Assembly: GCF_000801105.2 (NCBI RefSeq)
Contig: NC_079516.1
Coordinates: forward strand, 31,330,790 to 31,394,789
DNA from: Raphanus sativus
Taxonomy: Eukaryota; Streptophyta; Magnoliopsida; Brassicales; Brassicaceae
Length of the DNA stretch: 64,000 nt
Direction of reading: 5' to 3'
Shown: positions 19,981 to 31,499 of the stretch, piece after piece
Numbering within the stretch: position 1 is the stretch's first letter
Layout: each line of letters starts with the position of its first letter
The notes under the pieces: generated by a model
Database searches by the model: none
What the model was told of the DNA's origin: nothing
What the model saw: only the letters and a program-made list of their open reading frames with translations
Position numbers and translations under genes: made by a program

Positions 19981-20441
19981 TATGACCCCTTGGTTGTTTT
20001 GCGATTGCCAAGCCGCATCCTCGTGGTTTAACGATCTTTTATTATCTCCGATGATCGTGTTTTAACGAGAACTTTGTTTAGTCGCGGAACCTTTTGCAAG
20101 GAGACGATTTTTAAGAAATCGTAGATTTAAGAAATCGTTAATTTTCTTAAATCGTTGATTTAAGAAATCTTGTTTTTAAAAACAAGATTTTCACGCAAGT
20201 TTTTCGTATAAGTTTTTCTTGAAAACGTAGAAATTATTAAGACGTATATTTTTATCGAATGTTTTGATACTAACTTCGTTGTCAACATGAACCCTTGGAG
20301 CTTGTTTCGACGCTGCGAACAAATCTATTCAAGAATTTTATCGTAAAAATTAGTTTAAGTAATTTTTACGAGAATTATCTTTTTCGAGGAGTATTTTTGA
20401 AAGTTAATTTCGCTGTGACCATTTTTGACCCCAACAAACAC

Positions 20442-21179
20442 TATTTTGTTAATAATATTTCCGAGGAGTTTAAGTATATAATATTTAGGACCATTTTCGC
20501 ATATTCGTTCTTCGAATTAACTATTTTTTTTGTCGTCGAATTAACTACTCTTACTTATTCTTAAGGGGTGTATTGAACCAATAATTTAAAAAAAAATGTC
20601 GAATTAATTACTCTTACCCTTTTAAAAAATAATTGAAAAATGACTGAACTTGCAATTATGTTTACCAGCTTAAAAAGAATCTTCTATAAAGAAAGACCAA
20701 ACTCACAAATTAATTTTTATTAGGAATGAGCCAACTTAATTAATTCTATGAAGAACGAGTCAAACTACTTTTAATATAAGAATGACTCACAAATTATCTT
20801 TATGACAAAAGACCCAACTTGATTATTTTTTTTAAGAATGACGACACAACTTTAATTTTAAATAAGAATGACTTTCAAATTTACATTTCTTAAGAATGAC
20901 CAACTTGATAATTATATGTATTAATGACTTACAATTATCTTTATAAAATTGATGAGAAGGTGGTTGGGATTGTTCCTTTGTTAATGAGTACTCTAGGCTC
21001 TCCAATGAAAGTGTCTTAGATTTTAACGATTAACAGTTAGTTTTTTTCTGCATCTCTTTGATGAATCTTGAAACTGAAGAAGAGTTTCAATTTTTATTAT
21101 ATGTCGACTATTTGCTAAGAATTGCATACGTTCAGAACGTATTTTCAGAGAATTTAAGGAACGTCATTTCATTGTGGAG
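20442..21179. other. AT-rich stretch with degenerate short repeats
   Basis: No gene. From about 20640 to 20940 the words aagaatgac and aatgactcacaaattat recur every 40-55 bp. A hAT-like start (ttaaggggtgtattgaacc) lies at 20565 without a visible partner end. Confidence 0.5.
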
Positions 21180-22059
21180 CTTAACCAAAATAACCAAAAT
21201 ACCTGGTGCCCAAATTTTCAGAAATAAAAAACAAAAGAACCAAACCGAATCGAATCGAAGAATCAAACATCCATACCCAGCTGAGGAGATCCAGCAGCTT
21301 TACAACCAGGTTAAATATTATTATTGTTGATTTTTTATTTCACAAATTTATATTTTATTTTATTTTATTTATTTTTATTTTTATAATTTTATTTTCACTT
21401 TGTTAATAGTTTTCAATATATATTGCAGACAGTCCTGATTCCTAAAAAAATTTCGACACATATATGATTCGCCCGCGTATGAAAAGTCACTTACTCTTCT
21501 CAGACTCAATGTCCTCCACGATACGTCCTCGAATAAACATTGCTGACAAGACCTAAGACCAACTCAAATGGGAGTTCTTAACCCAAAAAAATCCTTACAA
21601 AATAATAATAAAAAATAAATAGGCCTACAAATAGTTAAGAATCAGCTCCTTAAACTTTTTATATAAGAACAAATCTTTAGTTGTTTTTTGCACTGTACTT
21701 AGGCTCTGCTGACACGTGGCGGTTCCCGATTGGTTTTCCTTTTCAAAATTTTTTTGGGTCATTTGTTGATATGCCCTATTTTTAAAAGACAATGTCAGAA
21801 TGGTACCCTTTCAAAGGAAAATTGTTAAAAGGGTCCATTATTTTTGGCAAATTACCATTTAACCATTTCTTAACAATAAAGTCACTATTGATTAAAAATT
21901 ATAAAAAAAAAAAATACAACATTTTACCATCAACGGCTTTCTTAGATATCAGATCTAATAAGTTGATGTTCATATTGTTAATGGCTCTCTCATTTTGCGA
22001 TATACATTATTTCTTTGCTGAATTGTCACATATGATTACTATTATCTTGCCGCAAACCT

Positions 22060-22615
22060 GCTGTTTGCTTTTGCCTTACCTTGCCATTATATTGCTTTTG
22101 CCTTGTCATTATATTGCTTTTTCCTTGCCATTTTGGCCAACGTTTGCTTTTACTTTGCCATTATATTGCTTTTGCCTTGCATGAACCATGCAGCCCGTTT
22201 GCGATGCATCGGCCTTACCATTATATTGCTTTTGCCTTGCCATTATATTGCTATTGCCTTACCGCAAACCTGCTGTTTGCTTTTGCCTTGCCTTGCCTTG
22301 CCATTATATTGCTTTTGGCTTGCCATTTTGGCCAGCGTTTGCTTTTACCTTGCTATTATAGTGCTTTTGCCTTGCATGAACCATGCAGCCCGTTTGCGAT
22401 GCATCGGCCTTGCCATTATATTTCTTTTGCCTTGCCATTATATTGTTATTGCCTTGCCGCAAACCTGCTGTTTGCTTTTGCCTTGCCTTGCCATTATATT
22501 GCTTTTGCCTTGCCATTATATTGCTTTTGTCTTGCCATTATATTGCTTTTGCCTTGCCATTTTGGCCAACATTTGATTTTGCCTTGCCATTATATTGCTT
22601 TTGCCTTGCATAAAC
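22060..22615. repeat. 22-bp minisatellite (cattatattgcttttgcc core)
   Basis: Units of about 22 bp, ttgc plus cattatattgcttttgcc, are interspersed with longer modules: gcaaacctgctgtttgc, ttttggccaacgtttgc and atgaaccatgcagcccg. The long modules recur about 196 bp apart (22179, 22375), so a higher-order repeat is present. Because 22 is not a multiple of 3 and the unit lacks stops, all three plus frames are open for up to 540 nt. These are not genes. Confidence 0.95.
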
Positions 22616-23159
22616 CCTGAAGCCTGTTTTAGAAAAGATGATAAAACGGAGGGAAAATTCAAAAACAAATTGGAGGGAAAATTCGAAAAGCTGAGTGGGA
22701 TTTTATTAACGATTTTCATCTTTGAAGTTTCATAAAGTTTGTAGTTTTACAAAAACCTTCAAAGTTATACTTTTGTATTTTTTGCTAATTTCTTAGTTTT
22801 ATTGCACATAGATAAACAATTTTATGGTTATACCAACTATATAGTGTTTCTTATATGAATTTATTGTGTGTCTATATACAAATATCATTGATTCCATGAT
22901 TTATAAAAGTTTTCATAACACACGAGGTAAAGTTTAGGAAAACAACTATAAAAGAGTCTTGTGTTTCCTTCCCGCGAATAAGAAACAACAAAATTCCAAA
23001 ATAAAAGAATTATTCTCATTTAAATTTTATTATTTTAATATTTTAGTCAATACTAAATTTAGATTTCTAATTATAAATTATAATATCAAATTATTTAAAG
23101 TTTTATAATTTTTATAATAGCTAAAAGTAAATAAAAAGATAATTGTATTGTTTTTTTTT

Positions 23160-23870
23160 AGCCATTGATTGATTTAGATCAAGGGTCCAAAATCACTCTT
23201 CTATCTATCCTCACCCTTTCTTCTTATTGGTTGATTTGTTTATGGCATGGATCCCACTAAATCAATGGCTCACAACCACTCATTAAACTCATCCAGTGGA
23301 CACAATTAAACAGATTATTATTATTTTAATTATTTTCGTCTTGTTTCTTTCATCGTGTTCTTCTTCCCACAGATCTCTATCTTTTTCTTTCCTCACATAT
23401 CTTTTTTTCTCTACTCACAGAAACACAACACCGCCTCTGATCACATATCCATCATTACTCTCTCCCGTCTCCGGAAACAAAACGTCGTCACCTGTCTCAT
23501 CTCCACCTTGTTTCAGTTGGAATCTCGTCTCTCTCTCTCTCTCTCTCTTTTTTAATTCTGGTTTTGTCACTGTTTTTGGTATAGAAAGTTTGAATATTTT
23601 TGTGTCTGTGTTTTGAAATCTGGGTTTCAGATATAAACAGAAGATGAAGAACATCAGGAGACAGGGAGAAGAGGCGAAGTCGGAGCTCTGTAGTTATGGA
23701 GATGGGGCTATGACGACCATGAAAGGAGAAGAGAGCAGATGCTTAAAGTTAGGTTTTTTGGAATCTAGGTTTCATAGATGGAGGTTGTACGGCGGAGGAG
23801 GCAGAGCGGGGGAGGCAGTGCGGAGGAGGCGGTGCGAAGGAGTTAGGTTTTGTTAGATTTTGTTTTAAAA
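23160..23870 (+). pseudogene. Unrecognised gene-like fragment inside the MULE
   Basis: GC-richer than its surroundings, with a leader-like C/T tract including (TC)n at 23526-23548, an intron-like interval ending ttggtatag or tttcag, and a 70-codon frame (23644-23856) starting MKNIRRQGEEAKSELCSYGD. The frame ends in an Arg/Gly-rich tail derived from GGAGGCGG repeats. No family recognised; plausibly captured 5' sequence of a host gene. Confidence 0.3.
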
Positions 23871-25117
23871 TCCGGTTTGTATGTAAATCGAAACTATTTG
23901 TAATCTGGTTTAGTTTATAAACCAAAATTAGTTGTAAACCGAATTTTTAATATAAACCAAAATCATTTATAAACCAGTTTAATTTATGTATTGAAATCAG
24001 TTGCAAACCAATTTTTAATATTATACCAAATTAAATCTCAAAATTAATAATAATAGCCAATTTTAAAATTTATTTTATTTTTATCAGTAATCAATATTAA
24101 TTTTAATTTTAATCTTCATAGCATTGTAATCTGGTTCAATTTATAAACCAAAAATATTTGTAATCTGGTTTAATTTTAATCTTATATTTGCCTTTAGCTT
24201 GCCATTACCTTGCCAATTATGAAGGGTAGCGCTGGTATTTTAAGAAAATATGACTAATTACAGAAATTTCCTTTTAGGGAATACCAACTCCACAATGTAT
24301 TTTGTAAGTGTGGCATATTCATGCATTTTCTCAATTTTTTTTTATCATACAACAAGAAAATAATAATAAAAAAATAAAAAAAGTTGCCTATGAACCCGTA
24401 CCGGAGACATTAGCGTTGGCGATGTTCTAAGGAACTCCGGAGGGCTTCTCTCGTATCCATGGAATTAGTTCGATAAAGAGTGATCCTTAAAGCCAAGGAC
24501 CCTAAAATTTTCTCGGACGAAGATGGCGAACCTCAAGAGCTGAATCTTTGCGTTTCCTTTATATTTGTTCTTATTCACTTTTCGTTTATGGAATTCCGGA
24601 CTATTTTCGTTTATTTTAAAACTACATTTTTATTTTTATTTTTTCAAAATTTGAAAACAAACATTTCAAGGTTTTGTAAAAAAAATTTGAAAAAATATTA
24701 AATTTTCGTGGGAACTTATTGAAAAAAAAACCACAAAAATTCTTTCGAAACTCGTCAGAAAATCCAAGCGGAAGAATCTTTAGGACTTCATGGAAAATTT
24801 GACACGAAATATTCGTTTGAAACTCCAACGGAAGTCTCGTTGGAATTTCGGATTTCCAACGACATATTCCAACAAAGTTTTCAAAAAATATCTACCGTCT
24901 CTGTTCGATTGAAATTTGTTGGAAAATTTCCAACCTATAACGAGTTTTCATTTACTGCATTCCAACAACTATTTTTCGATGGAAATCAACTTTCTGTTGG
25001 AAAACATAGTGTGTTGTTGTAGTGTTTCCCGTGAAACACCAATCCGAAACGATTATATCCGAGACAATTCCACATTACATTTTTAAATCCTTACACATTA
25101 GTTTCCACAATTTTCTT

Positions 25118-25300
25118 TATCTTTATTAAATAAATGACTTAAGCAAACGACTTCAAAATATTTTTAAAGTCATGCATATTTATTTAAATCCAAAACAAGC
25201 CTGGCCAAACTTGATTTAGCTTAACACCAGACTTGGTTTGGTCTACATTTGAGTGATATGGTTTTACTTCTATATCCATAGAGTATAACCCCCTAACCTA
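25118..25300 (+). repeat. Dispersed repeat family R1, copy 2
   Basis: Matches 10350-10530: acttcaaaatatttttaaag, tatttatttaaatccaaaac, then ttggtttggtctacatttg. Confidence 0.8.
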
Positions 25301-27026
25301 CTGTGACATATCCGACCATCTCGTAATCTGATCATTCAAACAAATAAATCCCTCAGAAAATATATCACAAAAGTGGAGGAAGCCACTTCTCAAAATATGG
25401 TTCCATCTATCTAACATGGATAGAATCGTATGCAAACATATGACGACTCAATATAAATCATAAGATTCAACATAATGATTTTTCATAGCATGGTCGAAAA
25501 ATATGTGCATCTAAGCTAGTGGTCTTTTTAAACTTTAAACCATTCGTAATGGTAATTGCTGGATCCGCTCAACTAGTAGGGGGCACGATGTATTTGTCAT
25601 AATTTTTTTATGTCAACTTTTATTTCATTTTTTTCTTTAGTTCCACTTTTTAGTGTTTCCAAGTTTATTTTAAAATTTACTTATAGAAACAAAAATATTT
25701 GCCTTTTTTACTAATAAGAACACAAGAATAACATTTTCAATACGCAAGTCCTTAATATCTAGGTTGCATGGAATCTATGTTAGAGCACGTTTCACGTTTC
25801 AGAATCGCTTCGGAATCAGAATTTTCTTTGAAGCACGAAGAAGCACCGCGGAAACACACAAATACCGACGCCTCGCCTCTTCCTAAACAAACTAAAATGG
25901 CTTCTAAAATGCAAATCAACACATCGAATGCTTCTAATGAAAAAGTCATTGCCATCAACGACTTGAAGCCATGGAACACTAATAAGATTGTTCATGTCAA
26001 GAAGATGAAGACTCTGTAGTTAAGATTGTTCATGTCAAGAAGATGAAGACTCTGTAGTTAAATTGTCATTACATTAAGTATCAGACGATGAAGACGTGGA
26101 AGCAAAGGAAGCTCTTCTCTTGATGGTCTTCAGTAAATGTCTCTGTCCCAACAGGAACCCTTCGTTTGCAAACTCCCATCTCTATGCTTCTATCTTTTCA
26201 AAACCCTGTAAATAATTTTACTACATTAGTTCTAGATTATACCAGATTTGGTCAGACTCAGAAAATAAAAATTTTAAAGCTAATTTAAATTGTCAATAAT
26301 TTGTTGATTTCATGTTATCTTTGGATGGAATATATATTAGGATGAAGAACAAAGATTAAACAGAAATATACGGATACAAAATAAGGGCCTTACTTATTTT
26401 CTCTTTGTTGATGCTTGAACAACTTTGAAATATAATGATAAGCATATCGATTAAAATACTTTTTAAAAATAGTTGTATATATATGTCGGTAGAATTAGTT
26501 AATACCTGTCTAAAATTATCTTAGAAATCATGATAAAATATTTATATTAAAATAAAAATTTAAATTACAATATTAGTTAAACTAATGACTTAGTGTAAAA
26601 TTGTGGAAATGACAAATAAAATTATTAAAATTATGAAGAACATGAAAAATAAAATCTAAATTATGGAGAATATGAAAAAAAAAATCAAAACTAAAATTAT
26701 GGAAAATACAAAAAATAAGTAAGTTACCTAAAATTATGAAAATATTGCAAATACAAAAGAAACAATGACAAATAATAACCTAAAATTATGGAGAATAAAA
26801 ATTAAAGTTATTAAAAATATAACAAATAAGCAAATTTCCTAAAATTATGGAAAATTTACAAATAAGCAATAAACCATGACAAAAAATAAAAATAACCTAA
26901 AACTATGGAAACACTGACACATAAGCAAAATCACTTCATAAATAATAGTATAGATAGATAGTACTTCTTAGCCTCGGAAAATACTTTCTTGGTGCATATT
27001 TTTGTATTGTTATTGTTGGAAGATTG
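25301..27026. other. Intergenic stretch with short repeats
   Basis: No recognised gene. A 38-bp perfect tandem duplication (25984-26059, agattgttcatgtcaagaag...) lies at the end of an unrecognised 83-codon frame (25768-26019, MESMLEHVSRFRIASESEFS...). From about 26560 to 26930 the phrase cctaaaattatggaaaat recurs every 40-60 bp in a decayed tandem array. Confidence 0.5.
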
Positions 27027-28420
27027 GGGAAAATTGCCAAAAGAGAACAAAAAAACAAGGGTGTTGTCCCCTTGGTATAAATTTTTTTTGTCCAAATTTT
27101 CTCCTTTTTACCCTTTGTATTTTTCAAAATTAATGAAATAAATACTTTTTGAAACAAAAAAAAATATTAAAAATATAAACTATTAATAAAACACCTATAT
27201 ACACATGCTGGTATTTTTTTTTTTTTCAAAAAGTTCATAAATAAAAATTTGAAAATACGTTCTACTAAAGGTAGAAAGTGTCTTCTACGGAAAATGGTAT
27301 AGTAAAAAGCGATTTCTAAAATAAATATGTTCATCTACTATTTTTAGAACGTACATTCTACTATTTACTAATTTTCTAAAAATGTGGAATGTGCATTCTA
27401 CTAATCCTAAAGCTATCTACTTTTCGTCCGTAAGCATCTTCTACTTTTATTACGTATTCTAAATTCCGCGGAATGTGTTTTCTAAATTTTACTCTTCTGT
27501 CTACTAAAAGTAGAAAGCGTGTTTGGATTTTTTTCAATGTTCTAAACTTTTAGAATGCCCATTCTACGGATAAAATTACCTGATTTTTGCGAAAATTAAT
27601 GAAAGTTTCAGTTAAGGAAATATTCTAAAAATCTCCTAAAAATATTCTAACTTCCTAAAACGTGTTATTTTCGATTTTACTTGTCAAAGTTTTTTAAAAA
27701 ATGATTCTCCTTGTCTTCTTCATTTATCTATGGTTTTTCCATAGTTTTTCTTTTGATTTTTTTTCACAAACTCTTGTTCTCTATGATACATATCTATACA
27801 ACATGTGGTGTTTTGAAATTAGGTACATATTTTTTTGTAAAGTTTTTTTCTTTTTTTAATAAAGTTTACAAATTTTATTTTTATTAAAATTTTTATTAAA
27901 AACATTTTTAAAAGTTTTATTTTTATTAAAAAGTTTGATAAAATTAAAAAGGTGACAAACATTTTAAAATTTATATAAAATAAAACTTTGTAAAATGGTT
28001 TTTATAAAGTTAGTTTAAAGTTTTTATCAAAAATATTTTGTAAAGTTTTATTTTTATTTTTATAAATTTTTAAAAAATTATTTAATTAAAGTTTTATTAA
28101 CGTTTTAAACATTTTATAAAAATAAAACTTTGTAAGCAATTTTTATAAAATGTTGGCTATGTTAAAAAAAAAATTGTTGGCTATGTTAAAAAGAATGTTT
28201 CTACTCATTTCTTTTGCTTTTTAGAAATCTTTTTATATAGTTTTTTTCATTATAAATGTATATAAACCTTTTAATTTCGTTTTAATTTGATTTTAAATTA
28301 CTTAAGGAAAGGTTAATTTTGGGATTATGAAAAGATTTATACCATTAGGACAACTATGAGATGGATTTATACCAAGGGGACAACACCCTTGTTTTTTTGT
28401 TCTCTATTGGCAATTTTCCC
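27027..28420. mobile_element. MULE with long terminal inverted repeats (1394 bp)
   Basis: The left end gggaaaattgccaaaagaga and the right end, inverted, gggaaaattgccaatagaga match for about 55 bp including acaagggtgttgtcccctt. A clean 9-bp TSD is not visible (ggaagattg against tagaaatat), so it is old or its edges have eroded. The interior (27240-27700) is rich in ttctac/gtagaa words; no coding region. Confidence 0.75.
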
Positions 28421-28639
28421 TAGAAATATTCGTAATGGGGAAACGATTTTCGATGGAAAATGATTGATGTAACATTATTTATTAGTCAATATATTTTTTA
28501 ATATTCAAGTTATCCTATACCATCTCATTTCTCCTAATTTCCCTGGTTTTAATATGATTTGATGGAAAGCAACTTATAAACTTTTTATATTCGAACATTC
28601 TTAATAAAAGTTATTAAGTCAGGTCATTCTTAATACATA

Positions 28640-29155
28640 TAGCCGGCCTAGAGCTGATCTTTAAGAAAATCAAGAATCTTGGGGATAATGTCATCCTTTT
28701 TGCAAGGAGAATTCCGAATTATAAACCGAGGTGGATCATCTCCAAAGAGAAGTAAATGACCAAATTACCTATCGTGATTTTGAAGAGGGAGCCATGGAAT
28801 CCAGATTTGAAGAAGCACTGGTCAAAGCTAATGAAGAAGGTCGGCTGAGAGTGCTTTCTGATGCCGACCTAAGCTCAACAAGTCGACATATCTTGATAAT
28901 TCGATATTGATCTTTCTCGAGAGGATTATCTAGGTACTAGCCTAAACTTAGCCCATTTTCATGAGGAAGATTTAGGCATGAACCCGTCATAAGGCAATGC
29001 CGAACCAATCCGAACTTTGGACCTCAGTCAGTAATATAATGAGGAGAAAACTCCTTGCTATGTGACCGATCCGAGCGAGGCATAGGCCGACATGTTATAT
29101 GTAGTGTCAGATGAACAGTTGGGAGATCGATTTATCGTGTTTGACTTCTGAAATT
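28640..29155 (+). pseudogene. Unrecognised decayed coding region
   Basis: Protein-like plus-strand stretches are broken by stops: DNVILFARRIPNYKPRWIIS, then LAHFHEEDLGMNPS, RTLDLSQ, EEKTPCYVTDPSEA and MLYVVSDEQLGDRFIVFDF ending in a stop near 29149. Base composition is less AT-rich than the flanks. It may be a remnant of a retroelement or a host gene; I cannot name it. Confidence 0.3.
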
Positions 29156-29304
29156 TTTGATTATGAGTCTTCAAATGGACCCACTTAGCTGACTTGATTT
29201 TTCTTTGAATGGATTTTTTTTTGTTGACTAAGTTTGATTTGGATTTAAAGAAGGAGATGTGCTTATTATACCTTCTACTATTTGGAAAACCAGAATCTAA
29301 GCAA

Positions 29305-29428
29305 CAATAAAATTAAGGAGGTTATACACTATGAGATATAGGAGAAAAACCAAATAACCCAAATACTAAACCAAGTCTGGCATTAAGCCAAATCAAGATT
29401 GGCCAGGCTGGTATTGGATTTAAATAAA
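29305..29428 (-). repeat. Dispersed repeat family R1, copy 3, interrupted by a Helitron
   Basis: Inverse of the R1 sequence (ggtattggatttaaataa). Similarity stops exactly at the Helitron end ctag at 29429. Confidence 0.75.
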
Positions 29429-30629
29429 CTAGAGCTTTTTCCGGGCTACGCCCAGGTTTATTTTCATAAAAATTTTAATTTATTTGAATATATTATGTTA
29501 TTATATTTAAATGTTTAGTATATATTGGAATCTTTGACAAATATTAATTATTAAATGATGTCTAATTTATTAGAATCCAAAACGTATATACTATATTATT
29601 TAAAATATTGTTACAGTAAAAACATATTTTAAAATTCCAATCGTTTAAAAATTTTGATTTCGTAACTATTTTCCTCATTCTATTTTCCTGATTTCTATTT
29701 GTAATGCATAATTAGTGGCTAAAGTTTTAGTTATTACCAAGAAAACTATTCTTTCTATAAATATGTACATGAAAAAAAATTGTTAACATTTTTCACCCGA
29801 TTTCAAAAATGTTGGATCTAATAAAAAAAATTTTGTAACTACCTTGATAAAAGATAGACAGTTAATTGTTTATGGAATACTTTTCTGAAATTTCATAAAT
29901 AATCAGAAAAATACAATGATTTTTGAAGGTGATTGATAAGTGCTCCGAATGATTTCAGTGTTTTTTCTTTTCACAACCATTTTCATTTACCATTTATGCT
30001 CTAGGAAAATAATTTAAACCTACAGCACAAAAGTTAAATTAGAAAATATATTAGTTTTAGTGATTAATTTTTCGAGAGTTTCATATTTAAGTTTTTGATA
30101 TAAATCTACATCAATAGAATCTATAGTTGCAACCGAAAAATGTACCGTTTATATTCCAAAGTTAAATGATTAAAGCCACAATTTCTACCAATCAAGCACT
30201 TGAGATTCTTATATGATCGAAGAATCATCTCTACTAAATATGATTTTCTATATGTTGTTACTTGCTATTTTTTTAATATTATTGATTTTATGAGGAGATA
30301 GAAGATACTATAGATATTCGATAATTACTGTTGGTTATATATTAGTTTACTGCTGATACGTGAATTCTCCTATTGACCTCCATTTAGGGAAATGTAAATA
30401 CATGTTAATCAGCATCTTGTATGGTATAATCAGAATAGATTAATAAATATAAATCAAATAACATTTTGTTAAAATAATAATTAAGATTTGGGTTGTGATT
30501 TTGCATCTAGCTAGTTATTTATGATTTTTTTTTTTTGTATCAAATAACAGAAATGATTGTAAGATGCTAAAAACGACCAATAATAGGATTCATTATCACT
30601 GTATGTTTATATTTAGTTTCAAGTGTTTG
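29429..30629 (-). mobile_element. Helitron 3' end and adjoining AT-rich body
   Basis: Minus strand ends ...cctgggcgtagcccggaaaa agctCTAG: a GC-rich hairpin about 10 bp before a terminal CTAG, followed by a T in the flank. This is the non-autonomous Helitron signature (CTRR end, insertion between A and T). The body runs rightward with no coding; its 5' TC end was not found, perhaps beyond the LINE insertion that starts at 30630. The right limit given is where the LINE poly-T begins. Confidence 0.6.
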
Positions 30630-30801
30630 TTTTTTTTTTGTTTTTTTTTTTTGCTGAAATGTTAACTTTATAACAACAAAAAAAGTTGTACAATCTCATG
30701 ATCCTAAACTAGGGGATCATAAGAAATAGGAACAATGGAATGAGCTCCGAGCACAAGAATGCTCTACTGTTACATGGGAAAAAACAATATAAAGAGAAGA
30801 C

Positions 30802-31495
30802 AGGGGTGGGCGTTCGGGTATCCGTTCGGGTTCGGGTCGGGTATTTCGGATTTTCAGGTATTTTGGTATAGGGATATAGAACCCGTTCGGGTATTTATGT
30901 ACTTCGGGTCGGGTTCAGATATTTTTAGTTCGGGTTAGGTTATTTCGGATCGGATTCGGATATTTAGATTTTAGAAGAAATAAAAATAAAATTTTAATTT
31001 TTTAAGTTTCTTGTATTTAAAAATATAGATTTCACTTAACTGATTTTTCTATTTTTTATATATTGAATGATTAATAGATTTGGAGATAACATTTCAAAAA
31101 TAAAAATATTAATTTGGCTATTGTTTTTAAACTTTGGATGTAACTTTTGTTAATACATGAAACAAAAAGTTTGACATGCATTTTAGATGAATATCAAATT
31201 ATTTTCTTCATAATTATATATATACTATATGATCTTAAAGTATGTGTAACATCAATATAAATATTTTATATAAAATGAGAGATGTAAACTAGAAAAATAA
31301 GGACAAGTATACATATGTTCGGTTATCTTCGGATATCCATTCGGGTTTGGGTATTACCCGTTCGGGTTCGGATATCCAATCTCTCCTAACTTAATATCTG
31401 TTCGGGTATTTTGCTACTTCGGTTCGGATTTCGGTTCGGGTTTTTCGGGTCGGGTTCGGGTGCCACTTCGGGTATCGGGTAAAGTGCCCACCCCT
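30802..31495. mobile_element. Non-autonomous hAT-type element within the LINE
   Basis: AGGGGTGGGCG at the left and inverted AGGGGTGGGCA at the right, with dense TTCGGGT words near both ends. The candidate 8-bp TSD gagaagac / tagaggac is imperfect (6 of 8). LINE sequence resumes on both sides. Confidence 0.8.
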
Positions 31496-31499
31496 AGAG

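Larger units (their letters stand above)
12561..20436 (-). mobile_element. Element A: large non-autonomous Tat-like LTR retrotransposon (LARD-like)
   Basis: Two LTRs (12561-14535 and 18572-20436) both run TGTGGGAACCG...GACCCCAACA and are flanked by the 5-bp TSD aacac (12556-12560, 20437-20441). On the minus strand the PBS-like GTTTGGCGCTAGAAGG follows the right LTR, and a purine-rich GGGCTGGGGGCTAAC precedes the left LTR, so the element reads right to left. The 4-kb interior has no gag, protease, reverse transcriptase or integrase. Shared LTR sequence and shared internal blocks link it to elements B and C. Confidence 0.92.
18572..20436 (-). repeat. Element A 5' LTR (1865 bp)
   Basis: Near-identical to the left LTR over most of its length. 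It has only about two units at the first array site (19396-19470) but carries an extra array (19866-19980) where the left LTR has none. Confidence 0.92.
21756..24332. mobile_element. MULE-type element (2577 bp) with 9-bp TSD
   Basis: Perfect 9-bp duplications aattttttt lie at 21747-21755 and 24333-24341. Ends are GGGTCATTTGTTGATATGCC on the left and, inverted, GAGAAAATGCATGAATATGC on the right, followed inward by related but diverged words (ggtaccctttcaaagg / ggtattccctaaaagg). The homologous CACTA copy at 63500 lacks the insertion, which proves the boundaries. The interior holds a 22-bp minisatellite and a promoter/leader-like gene fragment; no transposase. Confidence 0.8.
21180..25024. mobile_element. 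CACTA-like element, left copy, split by a MULE
   Basis: The right terminus reads inward CACTACAACAACACACTATG, the classic CACTA end, at 25024. The segments 21236-21755 and 24333-24985 match, in order and inverted, the sequence from 64000 back to 62883, which is uninterrupted. The left terminus was not found, so the start is approximate. It includes an exon-like piece (HPYPAEEIQQLYNQ, about 21270-21308) followed by a gttaaat donor and a ttgcag acceptor. No transposase is recognised. Confidence 0.65.

Noticed and set aside
12227..20590. 12227 (taggggtgttcaatcc) and 20566 (aaggggtgtattgaacc) as the two ends of one hAT element split by A
   Set aside because: Both face the same direction, so they cannot be inverted termini of one element.
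22081..22620. Three overlapping long plus-strand ORFs as hydrophobic proteins
   Set aside because: They are the same 22-bp minisatellite read in three frames.
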